Source of the DNA: DATJHM01 sp035493895
Lineage (GTDB): Bacteria > Chloroflexota > Ktedonobacteria > Ktedonobacterales > Ktedonobacteraceae
Direction: 5' to 3'
Length of the DNA: 64,000 bases
Assembly (NCBI GenBank): GCA_035493895.1
Contig: DATJHM010000180.1
Coordinates: 1-64,000 of the forward strand
Below the pieces are notes generated by a model. That model was given only the letters and a program-made list of their open reading frames with translations. It ran no database searches and had not been told where the DNA came from. Below are positions 17,736 through 26,256 of the stretch, in pieces (the first letter of the stretch is position 1; the number at the start of each line of letters is the position of its first letter). The position numbers were made by a program, and so were the translations under genes.

Positions 17736-18617
17736 ATGACGAAGCTTGGCTATATCGGGTTAGGTGCAATGGGAAGTCGCGTTGTGAAACGCCTTCTTGA
17801 TGCGGGCTACACTGTGACAGGCTATAATCGTACACAGTCGAAAGCGCAATGGCTCCTCGACGCAGGAATGCACTGGGGCGCAACCCCACGAGCAGTGGCG
17901 GAGGAAGCAGATATCGTCTTCACGATGGTCACCAACACCACCGCCCTCTACGATGTATTTCACGGCCCGAATGGCATCCTGGCCGGTCTAAACGCTGGCA
18001 AAATCTTCATCGATATGAGCACGGTCAGCCCGGCTGCCTCCCGTCAGCTCGCGAGTCAGGTCGCCGAAAAAGGCGCACAGATGCTCGACGCGCCCGTCTC
18101 TGGCAGCGTGATCACGCTCGAACAGGGCAATCTCTCGCTGATGGTCGGGGGCGATAAAGCGACATTCGAGAAGGTCAAACCGATCTTGCAGGCGATTGGT
18201 CCCAAAGTGAACCATGTGGGCGACAATGGTCTGGCCGTCTTAATGAAAATTGCCATTAATCTGAATCTGCAAACACAATTCCTCAGTTTCTGCGAAGGTC
18301 TTTTTCTGGCCGTCAAAGGTGGCATCCCCATCGAGACCGCACTGGAAGTGATGCTCAACAGCGTCATTGCCTCGCCTTCTCTCAAGTATCGCACACCTTT
18401 CATCCTCGATATGCCCGAAGAGGCCTGGTTCAATGTGAACATGATGCAAAAAGACATGCTTCTGGCGGAGGAAATGGGACGCGAACTCGACGTTCCTCTT
18501 CCTTCTGTCGCCATCAGCAATCAGTTTCTCACGTCTGCCCGTGCGATGGGCCTGGCGGAGAAAGATTTCGCGATTGTGTACAAAGTTCTGGCCAGAATGG
18601 CTGGCCTGGAGCTGTAA
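17736..18617 (+). CDS. beta-hydroxyacid dehydrogenase (3-hydroxyisobutyrate dehydrogenase family)
   Basis: 293 residues, ATG at 17736 preceded by GGAGG. NAD(P)-dependent oxidation of a beta-hydroxyacid or the reverse. Rossmann motif GYIGLGAMGSRV at the N-terminus, substrate loop DAPVSGSV, and the catalytic-Lys helix LMKIAINLNLQ, where Lys is the general acid of the family. The specificity loop does not let me separate hydroxyisobutyrate, tartronate-semialdehyde or 2-(hydroxymethyl)glutarate-type substrates. It sits 38 bases after the regulator and 18 bases before E1alpha, and so belongs to the operon. Confidence 0.85.
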   Translation: MTKLGYIGLGAMGSRVVKRLLDAGYTVTGYNRTQSKAQWLLDAGMHWGATPRAVAEEADIVFTMVTNTTALYDVFHGPNGILAGLNAGKIFIDMSTVSPAASRQLASQVAEKGAQMLDAPVSGSVITLEQGNLSLMVGGDKATFEKVKPILQAIGPKVNHVGDNGLAVLMKIAINLNLQTQFLSFCEGLFLAVKGGIPIETALEVMLNSVIASPSLKYRTPFILDMPEEAWFNVNMMQKDMLLAEEMGRELDVPLPSVAISNQFLTSARAMGLAEKDFAIVYKVLARMAGLEL

Positions 18618-18635
18618 CAGCCCTGGGAGAAACAC

Positions 18636-19649
18636 ATGTCACATCCTGAAACATCCAAATCTACGCATGTAGAAGTGGCGACTGGAGATACAGGACAGGC
18701 TCGCTGGCTCCTCATCTATGAGCAGATGCTCACGATTCGCCTGTTTGAAGAGCACGTCAATCAGCTGTATCTCACTGCAAAAATGCCGGGTCTGGCTCAT
18801 CTCTATAGCGGCGAAGAGGCTATCGCTGTGGGGGTGTGTCAGGCATTGAGACGGGATGACTACATCACGAGCACGCATCGCGGACATGGGCATTGCCTGG
18901 CCAAGGGGGCCACGGTGGATCTCATGTTCGCCGAGCTGCTCGGAAAAGAGCCCGGCTATTGTCATGGCAAAGGTGGCTCCATGCATATCGCGGACCAGGA
19001 TACGGGCAATCTTGGTGCAAACGCGATTGTGGGAGGCAGCGCCGGGATCGCGACGGGTGCGGCGATGTCGAGTAAAATGCGTGGGAGCGATCAGGTCGCA
19101 GTCTGTTTCTTTGGTGATGGAGCGCTTGGTCAGGGCCTGCTCTATGAAGTGATGAACATGGCAGCGCTGTGGCAGTTTCCGGTTATCTACGTGTGCGAAA
19201 ATAATCTCTATAACGAATACACGCACAATTCTGAGACCACGGCCGGGGACATGGGCACCAGGGCGAAAGCCTTTGGTATTCCAGTGGAAGAGGTTGACGG
19301 TCAGGATGTTCGCGCCGTGTACGCTGCCGCCCAACGTCTGGTTGCACGCGCACGCCGGGGCGAAGGTCCAGGTTTTCTTCTCTGTCATACCTACCGCTAT
19401 TTTGGGCATCATGTTGGTGACATCCAGCGTGCCTACTATCGCTCCAAAGAAGAGGAAGAGCGCTGGACGCGGGACCACGATCCTCTCAAGATCCTCGCAG
19501 ACTGGCTGATCGCTGAGGAGCATGTTACGCCCGCAACGTTTGCGCAAATCAAGTCACGTGTGCAGGCTGAGGTTGAGGCTGGCGAACAGTTTGCCCTCAA
19601 TGCGCCTTATCCAGACCCGAGCGAGGTGGATCAACATGTCTATGCTTGA
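18636..19649 (+). CDS. thiamine-diphosphate-dependent 2-oxoacid (or acetoin) dehydrogenase, E1 alpha subunit
   Basis: 337 residues, the length of AcoA/PdhA. It binds thiamine diphosphate through GDGALGQGLLYEVMNMA ending in ENNLYNEYT, the GDG-x(24-27)-N signature. GHGHCLAKG and GKGGSMHIAD match the active-site entrance. With E1 beta it decarboxylates an oxoacid (or cleaves acetoin) and transfers the acyl group to E2. The gene overlaps E1 beta by 14 bases. Pyruvate, branched-chain and acetoin enzymes cannot be told apart reliably here. Confidence 0.88.
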   Translation: MSHPETSKSTHVEVATGDTGQARWLLIYEQMLTIRLFEEHVNQLYLTAKMPGLAHLYSGEEAIAVGVCQALRRDDYITSTHRGHGHCLAKGATVDLMFAELLGKEPGYCHGKGGSMHIADQDTGNLGANAIVGGSAGIATGAAMSSKMRGSDQVAVCFFGDGALGQGLLYEVMNMAALWQFPVIYVCENNLYNEYTHNSETTAGDMGTRAKAFGIPVEEVDGQDVRAVYAAAQRLVARARRGEGPGFLLCHTYRYFGHHVGDIQRAYYRSKEEEERWTRDHDPLKILADWLIAEEHVTPATFAQIKSRVQAEVEAGEQFALNAPYPDPSEVDQHVYA

Positions 19650-20661
19650 TACGCTGGCCAACCAGCATGCCGGTCAAACGGTGCGCGAGATTACGCTCGG
19701 GCAGGCCATTCGCGAAACACTGGCCGAAGAAATGCGCCGCGATCCCCGCGTCTTTATTATGGGCGAAGACGTGGCCGAGGCTGGTACCCCATTCAAGGTG
19801 CTCTCGGGCCTGGTTGATGAATTTGGTCCCGCACGCGTCATTGATTCTCCTATTTCGGAGGCTGGCATCACAGGTCTGGGCGTGGGCGGTGCCATGACTG
19901 GCATGCGCCCGATCATTGATATTATGTTTGGCGATTTCATCACGCTGGCCCTGGATCAGATCGTCAATCAGGCAGCCAAGGTGCACTATATGTCCGGTGG
20001 CAAGCTTACAGTACCACTGGTCGTACGCACGACATTAGGTGCAACGCGTCGTACTGCCGCTCAGCACAGTCAGAGCCTGCACGCCTGGGTCAGCCATATT
20101 CCCGGCCTGAAAGTTGTCTTGCCTTCGACTCCCTACGATGCGAAGGGGCTGCTCAAAACGGCGATCCGCGATAATAATCCGGTCGTTTTTTTCGAAGACA
20201 AAATGATGTATCAGCTCAAAGGTCTGGTGCCGGATGGTGACTATACCATTCCCTTTGGGGTCGCTGATATCAAACGTCCCGGCAGCGATATCACGCTCGT
20301 GGCTACGAGCAGCATGGTCCAGATTGCCCTGGCGGCGGCAGAGTTTTTGGAGCAGATGAATATCAGTGCCGAGGTCGTTGATCCCCGCACGATGTTTCCC
20401 CTGGATAAAGAAACGTTGGTCGAGTCTGCGAAAAAGACCAGCCGCGCCATCGTGATCGATGAAGGATACGAGCGGTACGGCGTGACGGCTGAACTGGCCT
20501 CGATCATCTCAGACGGCGCATTCTATTATTTGGATGCTCCGGTGAAGCGCATGGGTGCCATGGATGTCCCCGTGCCTTTTTCGCCCGTATTGGAAGATCT
20601 CACTGTTCCCACCGCAGCCGCCGTCGTAGAGATGGCAAAGTCTCTCTGCGGTCGAGTCTAA
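19636..20661 (+). CDS. 2-oxoacid (or acetoin) dehydrogenase, E1 beta subunit
   Basis: 341 residues from the ATG at 19636, which has GAGGTGGA upstream and overlaps E1 alpha. Transketolase-type pyrimidine-binding part: FIMGEDVAEAGTPFKV, ISEAGITGLGVGGAMTGM and DQIVNQAAKVHYMSGG. The C-terminal domain (VEVVDPRTMFPLD-like, IVIDEGYERYGV) is also clear. It partners with the preceding gene in an alpha2beta2 E1. Confidence 0.9.
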   Translation: MSMLDTLANQHAGQTVREITLGQAIRETLAEEMRRDPRVFIMGEDVAEAGTPFKVLSGLVDEFGPARVIDSPISEAGITGLGVGGAMTGMRPIIDIMFGDFITLALDQIVNQAAKVHYMSGGKLTVPLVVRTTLGATRRTAAQHSQSLHAWVSHIPGLKVVLPSTPYDAKGLLKTAIRDNNPVVFFEDKMMYQLKGLVPDGDYTIPFGVADIKRPGSDITLVATSSMVQIALAAAEFLEQMNISAEVVDPRTMFPLDKETLVESAKKTSRAIVIDEGYERYGVTAELASIISDGAFYYLDAPVKRMGAMDVPVPFSPVLEDLTVPTAAAVVEMAKSLCGRV

Positions 20662-20706
20662 ATTCCAGGCAGTTTCCCTGAACTTGTCCAATGAAGGAGT
20701 GAAGTT

Positions 20707-22008
20707 ATGGCGATCAAAACCTATGGGCTGATGGGTGTAGACTGGGAAGAGCGCACAAATTTTGAGCGGCTCCGCACTGAGCGGCTCACGCGCATCAAGC
20801 AATTGCTCAAACAATCGGAGTTGGGAGCGTTACTCTGCTTTGATATGAACAATATCCGCTATATTACCGCAACGCATATCGGTACCTGGGCGATGGATAA
20901 GCTGGCCCGCTTCTCTCTTCTCGCGCAGGACGATGAGCCTATTCTGTGGGATTTCGGCTCGGCTGCCCGTCACCATCAATTGTACGCTCCCTGGCTCGGC
21001 GAGCGTTCGCGTGCTGGCATCTCGACGCAGCGCGGCGCCATGCTGCCCGAGGCCGGTCGTGCCGAAGATGTGGCCCGCAAGATTCGCATCGAACTGGAAG
21101 CGCGAGGATTGTTGCACGAACCGCTCGGCGTAGATATGATCGAGTTGCCCGTACTCTTCGCCTTGCAAGCTGAAGGCATCAAAGTCGTCGATGGCCAGCA
21201 GTTGATGCAACAGGCCCGTCTACTCAAAACGCAGGACGAAATTACGCTACTCTCTACTGCCTGCATGATGGTGGATGCCGCCTACGATGAGCTCTATCGC
21301 GCGCTCAGGCCGGGCTTCCGCGAAAATGAGTGCGTGGGTCTGGTCAATAAAGTGCTCTACGATCTGGGCTCGGAACATGTTGAAGGCGTCAATGCCATCT
21401 CAGGCGAGCGCTGTAGTCCTCACCCGCATGTCTACTCTGACCGCGCACTGCGCCCGGGCGATCCGGCCTATTTCGACATTCTCCACAGCTATAACGGCTA
21501 TCGCACCTGCTACTATCGTACCTTTGCCGTCGGTAGCGCCTCCCAGTCCCAGGTCGACGCCTACAAACGTTGCCGCGATATCCTGGATCGCGCCATCTAC
21601 GCTATCAAGCCCGGTGTCACGACTGCCGATGTTGTCAAACTCTGGCCCAAAGCTGAAGAGTTTGGCTTCCCCAATGAAGAAGCTGCCTTCGCCCTGCAAT
21701 ATGGTCATGGCGTAGGACTCTCGATCTGGGAGAAACCCATTTTCAGCAGACTGGTCTCCCTTGAGCATCCAGAAGTCATCCAGGAAGGCATGGTATTCGC
21801 CCTTGAAACCTTCTGGCCTGCCTCAGATGGCTGGTCCGCCGCACGCATCGAAGAGCAACTGATCGTAACGAAGGACGGCTGTGAGGTCATTACGCGTTTC
21901 CCGGCCGAGAAATTGCTGGTCGCGGGTGTGCGTTACTACACGGTCGACGGTCCCTTATCCACGACGCGTGAGTCCCAATCGCAGTTAAATACGCAATCTC
22001 ATTTTTAA
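20707..22008 (+). CDS. M24-family (creatinase/Xaa-Pro-peptidase fold) enzyme with an altered metal site
   Basis: 433 residues, preceded by AAGGAG. The N-terminal creatinase-like domain (LLCFDMNNIRYIT, PILWDFGSA) is followed by a pitta-bread domain. Of the five usual metal ligands, Asp257, His334 (QYGHGVGLS), Glu367 and Glu382 are present. The second Asp, expected eleven residues after the first, is Cys268 (GYRTCYYRTF). The family spans peptidases, ectoine hydrolase, creatinase and the DMSP lyase DddP, whose N-terminal blocks this one also resembles. A hydrolase or lyase acting on a small pathway intermediate is more likely than a peptidase given the operon, but this is inference. Confidence 0.75.
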   Translation: MAIKTYGLMGVDWEERTNFERLRTERLTRIKQLLKQSELGALLCFDMNNIRYITATHIGTWAMDKLARFSLLAQDDEPILWDFGSAARHHQLYAPWLGERSRAGISTQRGAMLPEAGRAEDVARKIRIELEARGLLHEPLGVDMIELPVLFALQAEGIKVVDGQQLMQQARLLKTQDEITLLSTACMMVDAAYDELYRALRPGFRENECVGLVNKVLYDLGSEHVEGVNAISGERCSPHPHVYSDRALRPGDPAYFDILHSYNGYRTCYYRTFAVGSASQSQVDAYKRCRDILDRAIYAIKPGVTTADVVKLWPKAEEFGFPNEEAAFALQYGHGVGLSIWEKPIFSRLVSLEHPEVIQEGMVFALETFWPASDGWSAARIEEQLIVTKDGCEVITRFPAEKLLVAGVRYYTVDGPLSTTRESQSQLNTQSHF

Positions 22009-22043
22009 TCTCATTTCCTTTTAATAAACGATAGGTATGCTCT

Positions 22044-22068
22044 GGAGGATTGATTCTATCCTCCAGGC
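22044..22068 (+). promoter_or_regulatory. intercistronic hairpin upstream of the E2 gene
   Basis: A perfect 9-bp stem (22044-22052 with 22060-22068) and 7-base loop in the 101-base gap between the M24 and E2 genes. No T-run follows. Its right arm contains CCTCC, complementary to the GGAGG of the E2 ribosome site at about 22098-22103, so it could hold that anti-site away from the ribosome site. mRNA stabilisation or processing is the simpler reading. Confidence 0.45.
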
Positions 22069-22109
22069 TGCTTGCACACGACGAAACAAGATTTTCCAGG
22101 AGGCCAATG

Positions 22110-23546
22110 ATGGCTACAAACGTCATCCTACCAGCACTGGGCATGTCGCAGGACACAGGGAAGATTGTGCAGTGGCTGAAAGCAGAGGGCGATCTGGTTG
22201 CAAAGGGCGATCCCTTGCTGGAAGTCGAGACCGATAAAGCCACGGTGGAGATCGAGGCACCGGCAGACGGTATCCTGACGCACGTCACATCTGCGGCTGG
22301 CGACGATGTCCCCGTGGGACAGGTCATTGCGGTTATTCTCGCCTCCAATGAAATTCCTACAGGCCATGACGTACAGACGGTAGAACAACCACCAGCACAG
22401 CAGTTCACTCAGCCACTACCCACAACATCTAATGGCAAAAATCCATCCGCACCCGTCCTACCAACTCAGAATGGCGCATCCCAACCTCCTGCCGACGCCG
22501 CTCGTCAAGCCGCATTCAACGCCAGCCCGCTGGCCTCGCGGATAGCCGCCGAGCATAATCTGGATTTAACCCGCGTGAAAGCGGCAGGCAGGCGCATTCA
22601 AAAAGCGGATGTCCTGGCCTACCTTCAGGAGCAGGAAAAGACCACCAGTTCCCCCAATGCGATCAGAGCGATGCCACGCTTAACCATGGCCTCGCCGAAA
22701 GCGCGGCGTCTGGCTCTCGAGCAGGGAAAAGATCTGGCAACGCTCAAAGGAACCGGCCCCGGAGGCGCAATTATCGCCGCCGACGTCCTACAGGCCCCGG
22801 CCCCCGCTGCTACAGCACCAGTTCTTGCAGGTGTACCAACCACCCGGGCAGCTGATATCAAACAGCACAACATTCAGGAGTCAGCCGTCAGTACGATCTG
22901 GCGCATCATGGCGGAACGTACCACCCGGAGTTGGACCAGTGTTCCCCACTTTTATCTGGTACGCGAAGTCAACGCAAGTCGTCTGATTACCTGGCGCGAG
23001 CAACTTTTAAAACGCTCAACAGAAAAAGTTACCTATACCGACTTACTCGTGAAAATCGTCGCTGCGGCCCTACGCCAGCATCCTCGCCTCAACGCATCCT
23101 GGCACGAGGGAAAAATCATGCACAGGCAAGACATCGAAATTGGGCTGGCAGTAGCCGTTGAAGAAGGATTAGTTGTTCCAGTTATCCATCAAGCAGACAC
23201 ACTTCGTCTGGAGGAGATCGCCCGGCTGCGTCAGGAACTGGTAGCAAAAGCGCAGGCCGGAAAACTTCGCCCACAGGACATACAGAACGGCACATTCACC
23301 ATCAGCAATCTCGGCATGTACAACGTCGACGCCTTTCATGCCATCATCAATCAGCCACAGGCAGCGATTCTGGCCGTCGGACGTATCGCCGAGCGCGTCG
23401 TACCCGTCAATGGTCAGCCCGGCATTCAACCCATGCTGGTCCTGACCCTTTCCTGCGATCACCGCACCATCGACGGCGCTCGGGCAGCGCAATTTCTGGC
23501 AACGTTGGCCGAGCTTATTGAAGAGCCACTAGGGCTTTTAGCTTGA
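22110..23546 (+). CDS. dihydrolipoyl acyltransferase (E2) of the 2-oxoacid dehydrogenase complex
   Basis: 478 residues. The ATG at 22110 is six bases from CAGGAGG; an ATG one codon upstream is too close to it. Domain order: one lipoyl domain (about 1-78, lipoylated Lys43 in ETDKATVE), a Pro/Gln linker, a peripheral-subunit-binding domain (about 137-171, somewhat degenerate), a second such domain (about 194-228, ASPKARRLALEQG then GTGPGGAI), and the catalytic domain (about 250-478) with DHRTIDGA carrying the active His and Asp. Two binding domains in one chain are unusual. No E3 gene is in the cluster, so E3 must be supplied in trans. Confidence 0.88.
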   Translation: MATNVILPALGMSQDTGKIVQWLKAEGDLVAKGDPLLEVETDKATVEIEAPADGILTHVTSAAGDDVPVGQVIAVILASNEIPTGHDVQTVEQPPAQQFTQPLPTTSNGKNPSAPVLPTQNGASQPPADAARQAAFNASPLASRIAAEHNLDLTRVKAAGRRIQKADVLAYLQEQEKTTSSPNAIRAMPRLTMASPKARRLALEQGKDLATLKGTGPGGAIIAADVLQAPAPAATAPVLAGVPTTRAADIKQHNIQESAVSTIWRIMAERTTRSWTSVPHFYLVREVNASRLITWREQLLKRSTEKVTYTDLLVKIVAAALRQHPRLNASWHEGKIMHRQDIEIGLAVAVEEGLVVPVIHQADTLRLEEIARLRQELVAKAQAGKLRPQDIQNGTFTISNLGMYNVDAFHAIINQPQAAILAVGRIAERVVPVNGQPGIQPMLVLTLSCDHRTIDGARAAQFLATLAELIEEPLGLLA

Positions 23547-23717
23547 TATTTCAATCACATCTCGGAAAGGAGGGAGCAGCCCAAAGAGCGGGAGCATGCC
23601 AGGCAATCCTGAAGTCACTCGATACCCTTTCTTATCAACTATGGAAGTTGTATTCACATCCCTGGAAGAGGGCCAAAGAATGGTCACTCTGTAAAAGAGC
23701 GTACAAGGAGGATAGCC

Positions 23718-24962
23718 GTGACCGGACGATACGCCATATTGCCAAAAACTCTCGGTCTACTATTGATAGTATTCATTGCATGTAGTGCGTGTGGAACGTC
23801 AAGCACGACAACGACCCCGGGTAATCCAACAAAGCCCCCTATCAAAATCGGCATCTCAGTCTCGCTTTCAGGCGATTTCTCCGCTGACGGGAAAGCCTTT
23901 CAGCAGGGCTATCAACTCTGGGCAGACACGATCAACAAAAATGGTGGCCTGCTCGGTCGTCAGGTTCAGTTGCTCTTTGCATCTGATGCAAGCAGCACAA
24001 CACAGGTCGTCACCAACTATCAGAAGTTCATCACATCAGACCACGTCGATCTCGTCCTGGGACCATACTCCACATTATTAACCAAACCAGCCTCGGTGGT
24101 TGCGAACCGCTACGGCTATGCAATGATTGAAGGAGCTGGTGGCGGCCCCTCTGTTTTCACGCAGGGCCTGAAGAATATTTTCGACGTCTCACCGCCCATC
24201 GCCGATCAGCTCACGAGCTTCTCGCAATATATCCTCTCGTTGCCTGCTGATAAGAGACCCACCAGTGTAGCTTACGCGACCGAGGATGATCCATTTGCGC
24301 AACCCATGGTAGACCATGCACGCCAGCTCCTGGAACAAGGAGGATTAAAAACGGCATTATATCAAGTCTATCCAGCAGAAACCACCGACTACACCCCGAT
24401 TGCGCAAAAAATCATCGCCTCAAAAGCCCAGCTCGTCATTTTAGGCACTTTTTTACCTGATAGCATCGCATTCGTCCAGGCATTCAAACAACAACACTAT
24501 AATCCGCAGGGCTTCATTGCCTCGGCAGGACCAGATGAGGGCGCTCAATTTACCAAACCAATTGGAGGAGACAGTGTTGCAGAAGGTATCTTCTATCCTG
24601 GTGGTTGGGGTCCCACGCTCGATACCTACCAGAACGCCCAGATGACGCACGATTTCGTCGCGAAATACGGTGGCACTGCCGCACAAATAAGCGCCGATTC
24701 AGCAGAAGGATACGCCGTGGGACAGGTGTTACAGCAGGCTGCGACCAAAATCAACAGCATTGATAATGCCAAATTGATCGCCGAACTCCACTCAGGCGAC
24801 ACCTTCCAATCCCTTCAGGGCGACGTAAAATTTGACAGCACAGGCCAGAACATCGTAGGTCCAGTCTTCGTCTTCCAATGGCAGAAAGGCTCAGCAGTTC
24901 CAGTCTACCCAACCGCCGGAACCAGCGCTACCGCCGAGTATCCCAAACCAGCGTGGTCTTGA
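23718..24962 (+). CDS. branched-chain-amino-acid-type ABC substrate-binding lipoprotein (LivJ-like)
   Basis: 414 residues from GTG at 23718, which has AAGGAGG six bases upstream. Signal peptide with lipobox ending at Cys25 (CSACGTSS). The Leu/Ile/Val-binding (Peripla_BP_6) pattern is clear: IKIGISVSLSGDFSADGKAFQQGYQLWAD cut into IGISVSLSGDF and GYQLWADTINKNGG, then DLVLGPYSTLLT and a late VAYATEDDPFAQ. The Liv family imports amino acids, amides, urea and aromatic acids, so the name does not give the substrate. Permease genes follow only after a 1.3-kb repeat-filled gap. Confidence 0.88.
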   Translation: MTGRYAILPKTLGLLLIVFIACSACGTSSTTTTPGNPTKPPIKIGISVSLSGDFSADGKAFQQGYQLWADTINKNGGLLGRQVQLLFASDASSTTQVVTNYQKFITSDHVDLVLGPYSTLLTKPASVVANRYGYAMIEGAGGGPSVFTQGLKNIFDVSPPIADQLTSFSQYILSLPADKRPTSVAYATEDDPFAQPMVDHARQLLEQGGLKTALYQVYPAETTDYTPIAQKIIASKAQLVILGTFLPDSIAFVQAFKQQHYNPQGFIASAGPDEGAQFTKPIGGDSVAEGIFYPGGWGPTLDTYQNAQMTHDFVAKYGGTAAQISADSAEGYAVGQVLQQAATKINSIDNAKLIAELHSGDTFQSLQGDVKFDSTGQNIVGPVFVFQWQKGSAVPVYPTAGTSATAEYPKPAWS

Positions 24963-24991
24963 TTAAAGAAAACGCTGCCTGTTGCCGATAA

Positions 24992-25110
24992 GAACTCTAT
25001 AGCGATCCCTTGACGCCAACGACATCTCGGCTCATACCAATAACGGATTTGCGTCCGCGAACTATGTAGCGATCCCTTGATGCCAACGACATCTCGGCTC
25101 ATACCAGTAG
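24992..25110. repeat. direct repeat pair, about 50 bases each
   Basis: Copies 24992-25043 and 25060-25110 share TAGCGATCCCTTGA, GCCAACGACATCTCGG and CTCATACCA with two or three differences. The period is 68 bases. They open the gene-free nest after the binding-protein gene. Confidence 0.85.
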
Positions 25111-25151
25111 TGGCACGGTGGAGTGATAACGCAACTGTGCCTGCGAACTCG
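25106..25151. repeat. dispersed element, copy 1 (second copy at 32237)
   Basis: AGTAGTGGCACGGTGGAG, an 8- or 9-base variable centre, then AACTGTGCCTGCGAACTCG. The same two blocks in the same order occur at 32237-32281 in the other gene-free gap of the locus. Confidence 0.8.
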
Positions 25152-25280
25152 CTCGATCCCGCTGGCTCCGCAGGCGATTGCAGCAACACATGAGCTTGGA
25201 GAAAGGGTTCGCCAGCCAACATCTGTGTAGTCCGTGTAGCTTGTGTAGGGGTAAATTGCGTAGATCGCAAATACTCTGTC

Positions 25281-25342
25281 AAATTTTCGCTGTAGGATTT
25301 CCGCTTTTTCCAATCCCTTCAGTATATCTCTCTATAGGGACG
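25281..25342. repeat. 60-base dispersed element, copy 1 (second copy at 26029)
   Basis: Shared blocks with 26029-26087 are ATTTCCGCTTTTTC, CCTTC, GTAT and TCTATAG followed by GACGG. Both copies lie in the same orientation, about 750 bases apart, as if they bracketed the middle of the repeat nest. Confidence 0.75.
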
Positions 25343-25459
25343 GTCTACAGGTACGACCCATATCGGCTTACCCGTACCGGCAATCTTTATGGCAATCTGT
25401 AGTGGCCTGTCAAAGTTCATTGCGTCTTTTCTGAAAACGCGCCCGAAAAGCAGGTATGA

Positions 25460-25510
25460 GGGCGAGATGGCCGGTGGGGGCGGACGCCATTCGACATGGC
25501 GTCCCTACTG
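25460..25510. repeat. hairpin repeat family GACGCCAT, copy A
   Basis: The 51-base element runs GGGCGAGATGGCCGG, a G-rich spacer, then GACGCCAT-TCGAC-ATGGCGTC (a perfect 8-bp hairpin) and CCTACTG. Further copies are at 52488-52539, 61934-61973 (truncated) and 62017-62068, all in plus orientation. This is a REP-like intergenic element. Confidence 0.9.
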
Positions 25511-25690
25511 GGTTGGGCATGAGGGCGGTCAAAAAGGATGCGGCGAAGTTTGATAGAGCGGCAAGGGCGTAATTCCGCTACCCTGCATTGCGCACTTACC
25601 GCTCATAGCCGCATCCCGGCAATCATACACAGAAGGGTTGACAAGGTTGGAGGCTATAGGAAACATGAATCACCACATCAATGAGCTAGC

Positions 25691-25833
25691 CAGCCCTCTC
25701 TGTAGCCTGTGTAGGAGATGTAGCTTTTTCGTAAAAGTTCTTGTAGCGCGTAGTAAATGGGCAGTGTAGCTTTGATGCAGCATCAATGTAGGGGCAAAAT
25801 CCCCAGCACATCCACCTTTGTGTAGGATGTGCT
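25691..25833. repeat. TGTAG-rich dispersed repeat, copy 1
   Basis: The block contains repeated TGTAG words and the landmarks TGTAGCTTTTT, TTGTAGCGCGT, ATGTAGGGGCAAAATCCC, CACATCCACC and TTGTGTAGG. The reverse complement of 52001-52140 shows the same landmarks in the same order and nearly the same spacing, so the two are inverted copies about 26 kb apart. Confidence 0.85.
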
Positions 25834-25898
25834 GGGGTGTAGCGATAGTAAGGAGCACAAGGCGTGGACAGGCATCTACCATCTCGAAAAAACATAAC

Positions 25899-25928
25899 AG
25901 GTAGGGGCTGCGGTTTATCCCTGCCCGC
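25899..25928. repeat. 30-base dispersed element, copy 1 (second copy at 32180)
   Basis: AGGTAGG, then CGGTTTATCCC, then GCCC. The same words with the same spacing recur at 32180-32209. Confidence 0.7.
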
Positions 25929-26028
25929 GTCCCCCACCGGCCCTCTCGGCCCTTCGGCTGATGCGATTGGCTCCGGGTTCTCCCTGCCCGGCGATAATAT
26001 CAATCCCGTTCTTGCCCAATATCCTGAT

Positions 26029-26087
26029 AATTTTTCTCTATAAGATTTCCGCTTTTTCTATTTCCTTCGGTATTTCTATAGAGACGG
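26029..26087. repeat. 60-base dispersed element, copy 2
   Basis: Imperfect direct copy of 25281-25342, retaining ATTTCCGCTTTTTC, CCTTCGGTAT and CTATAGAGACGG. It ends about 170 bases before the permease gene. Confidence 0.75.
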
Positions 26088-26256
26088 GGTACTACACCTC
26101 CGCACGCAGAAGTGTAGCTTATGTAGCAGGTGTAGCTTATGTAGCCTACATTTCATAAACAAAAAGGATTTTTTATCGAATCGGAAGCGGCATCCGCTCC
26201 CAACACTACATATAACAGTATCATGTAGCAGATTTCAATTGAGGGAAGGAGGACTT

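Larger units (their letters stand above)
24963..26256. other. 1.3-kb gene-free repeat nest inside the Liv cluster
   Basis: No credible gene is seen. The interval holds at least six repeat types: the 50-base direct pair at 24992-25110, an element shared with 32237-32281, a 60-base pair (25281-25342 and 26029-26087), the hairpin element at 25460-25510, a TGTAG-rich block at 25691-25833 and a 30-base element shared with 32180-32209. It separates the binding-protein gene from the permease genes, so transcription of the latter probably needs its own promoter. Remnants of a mobile or recombination hot spot are likely. Confidence 0.7.
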
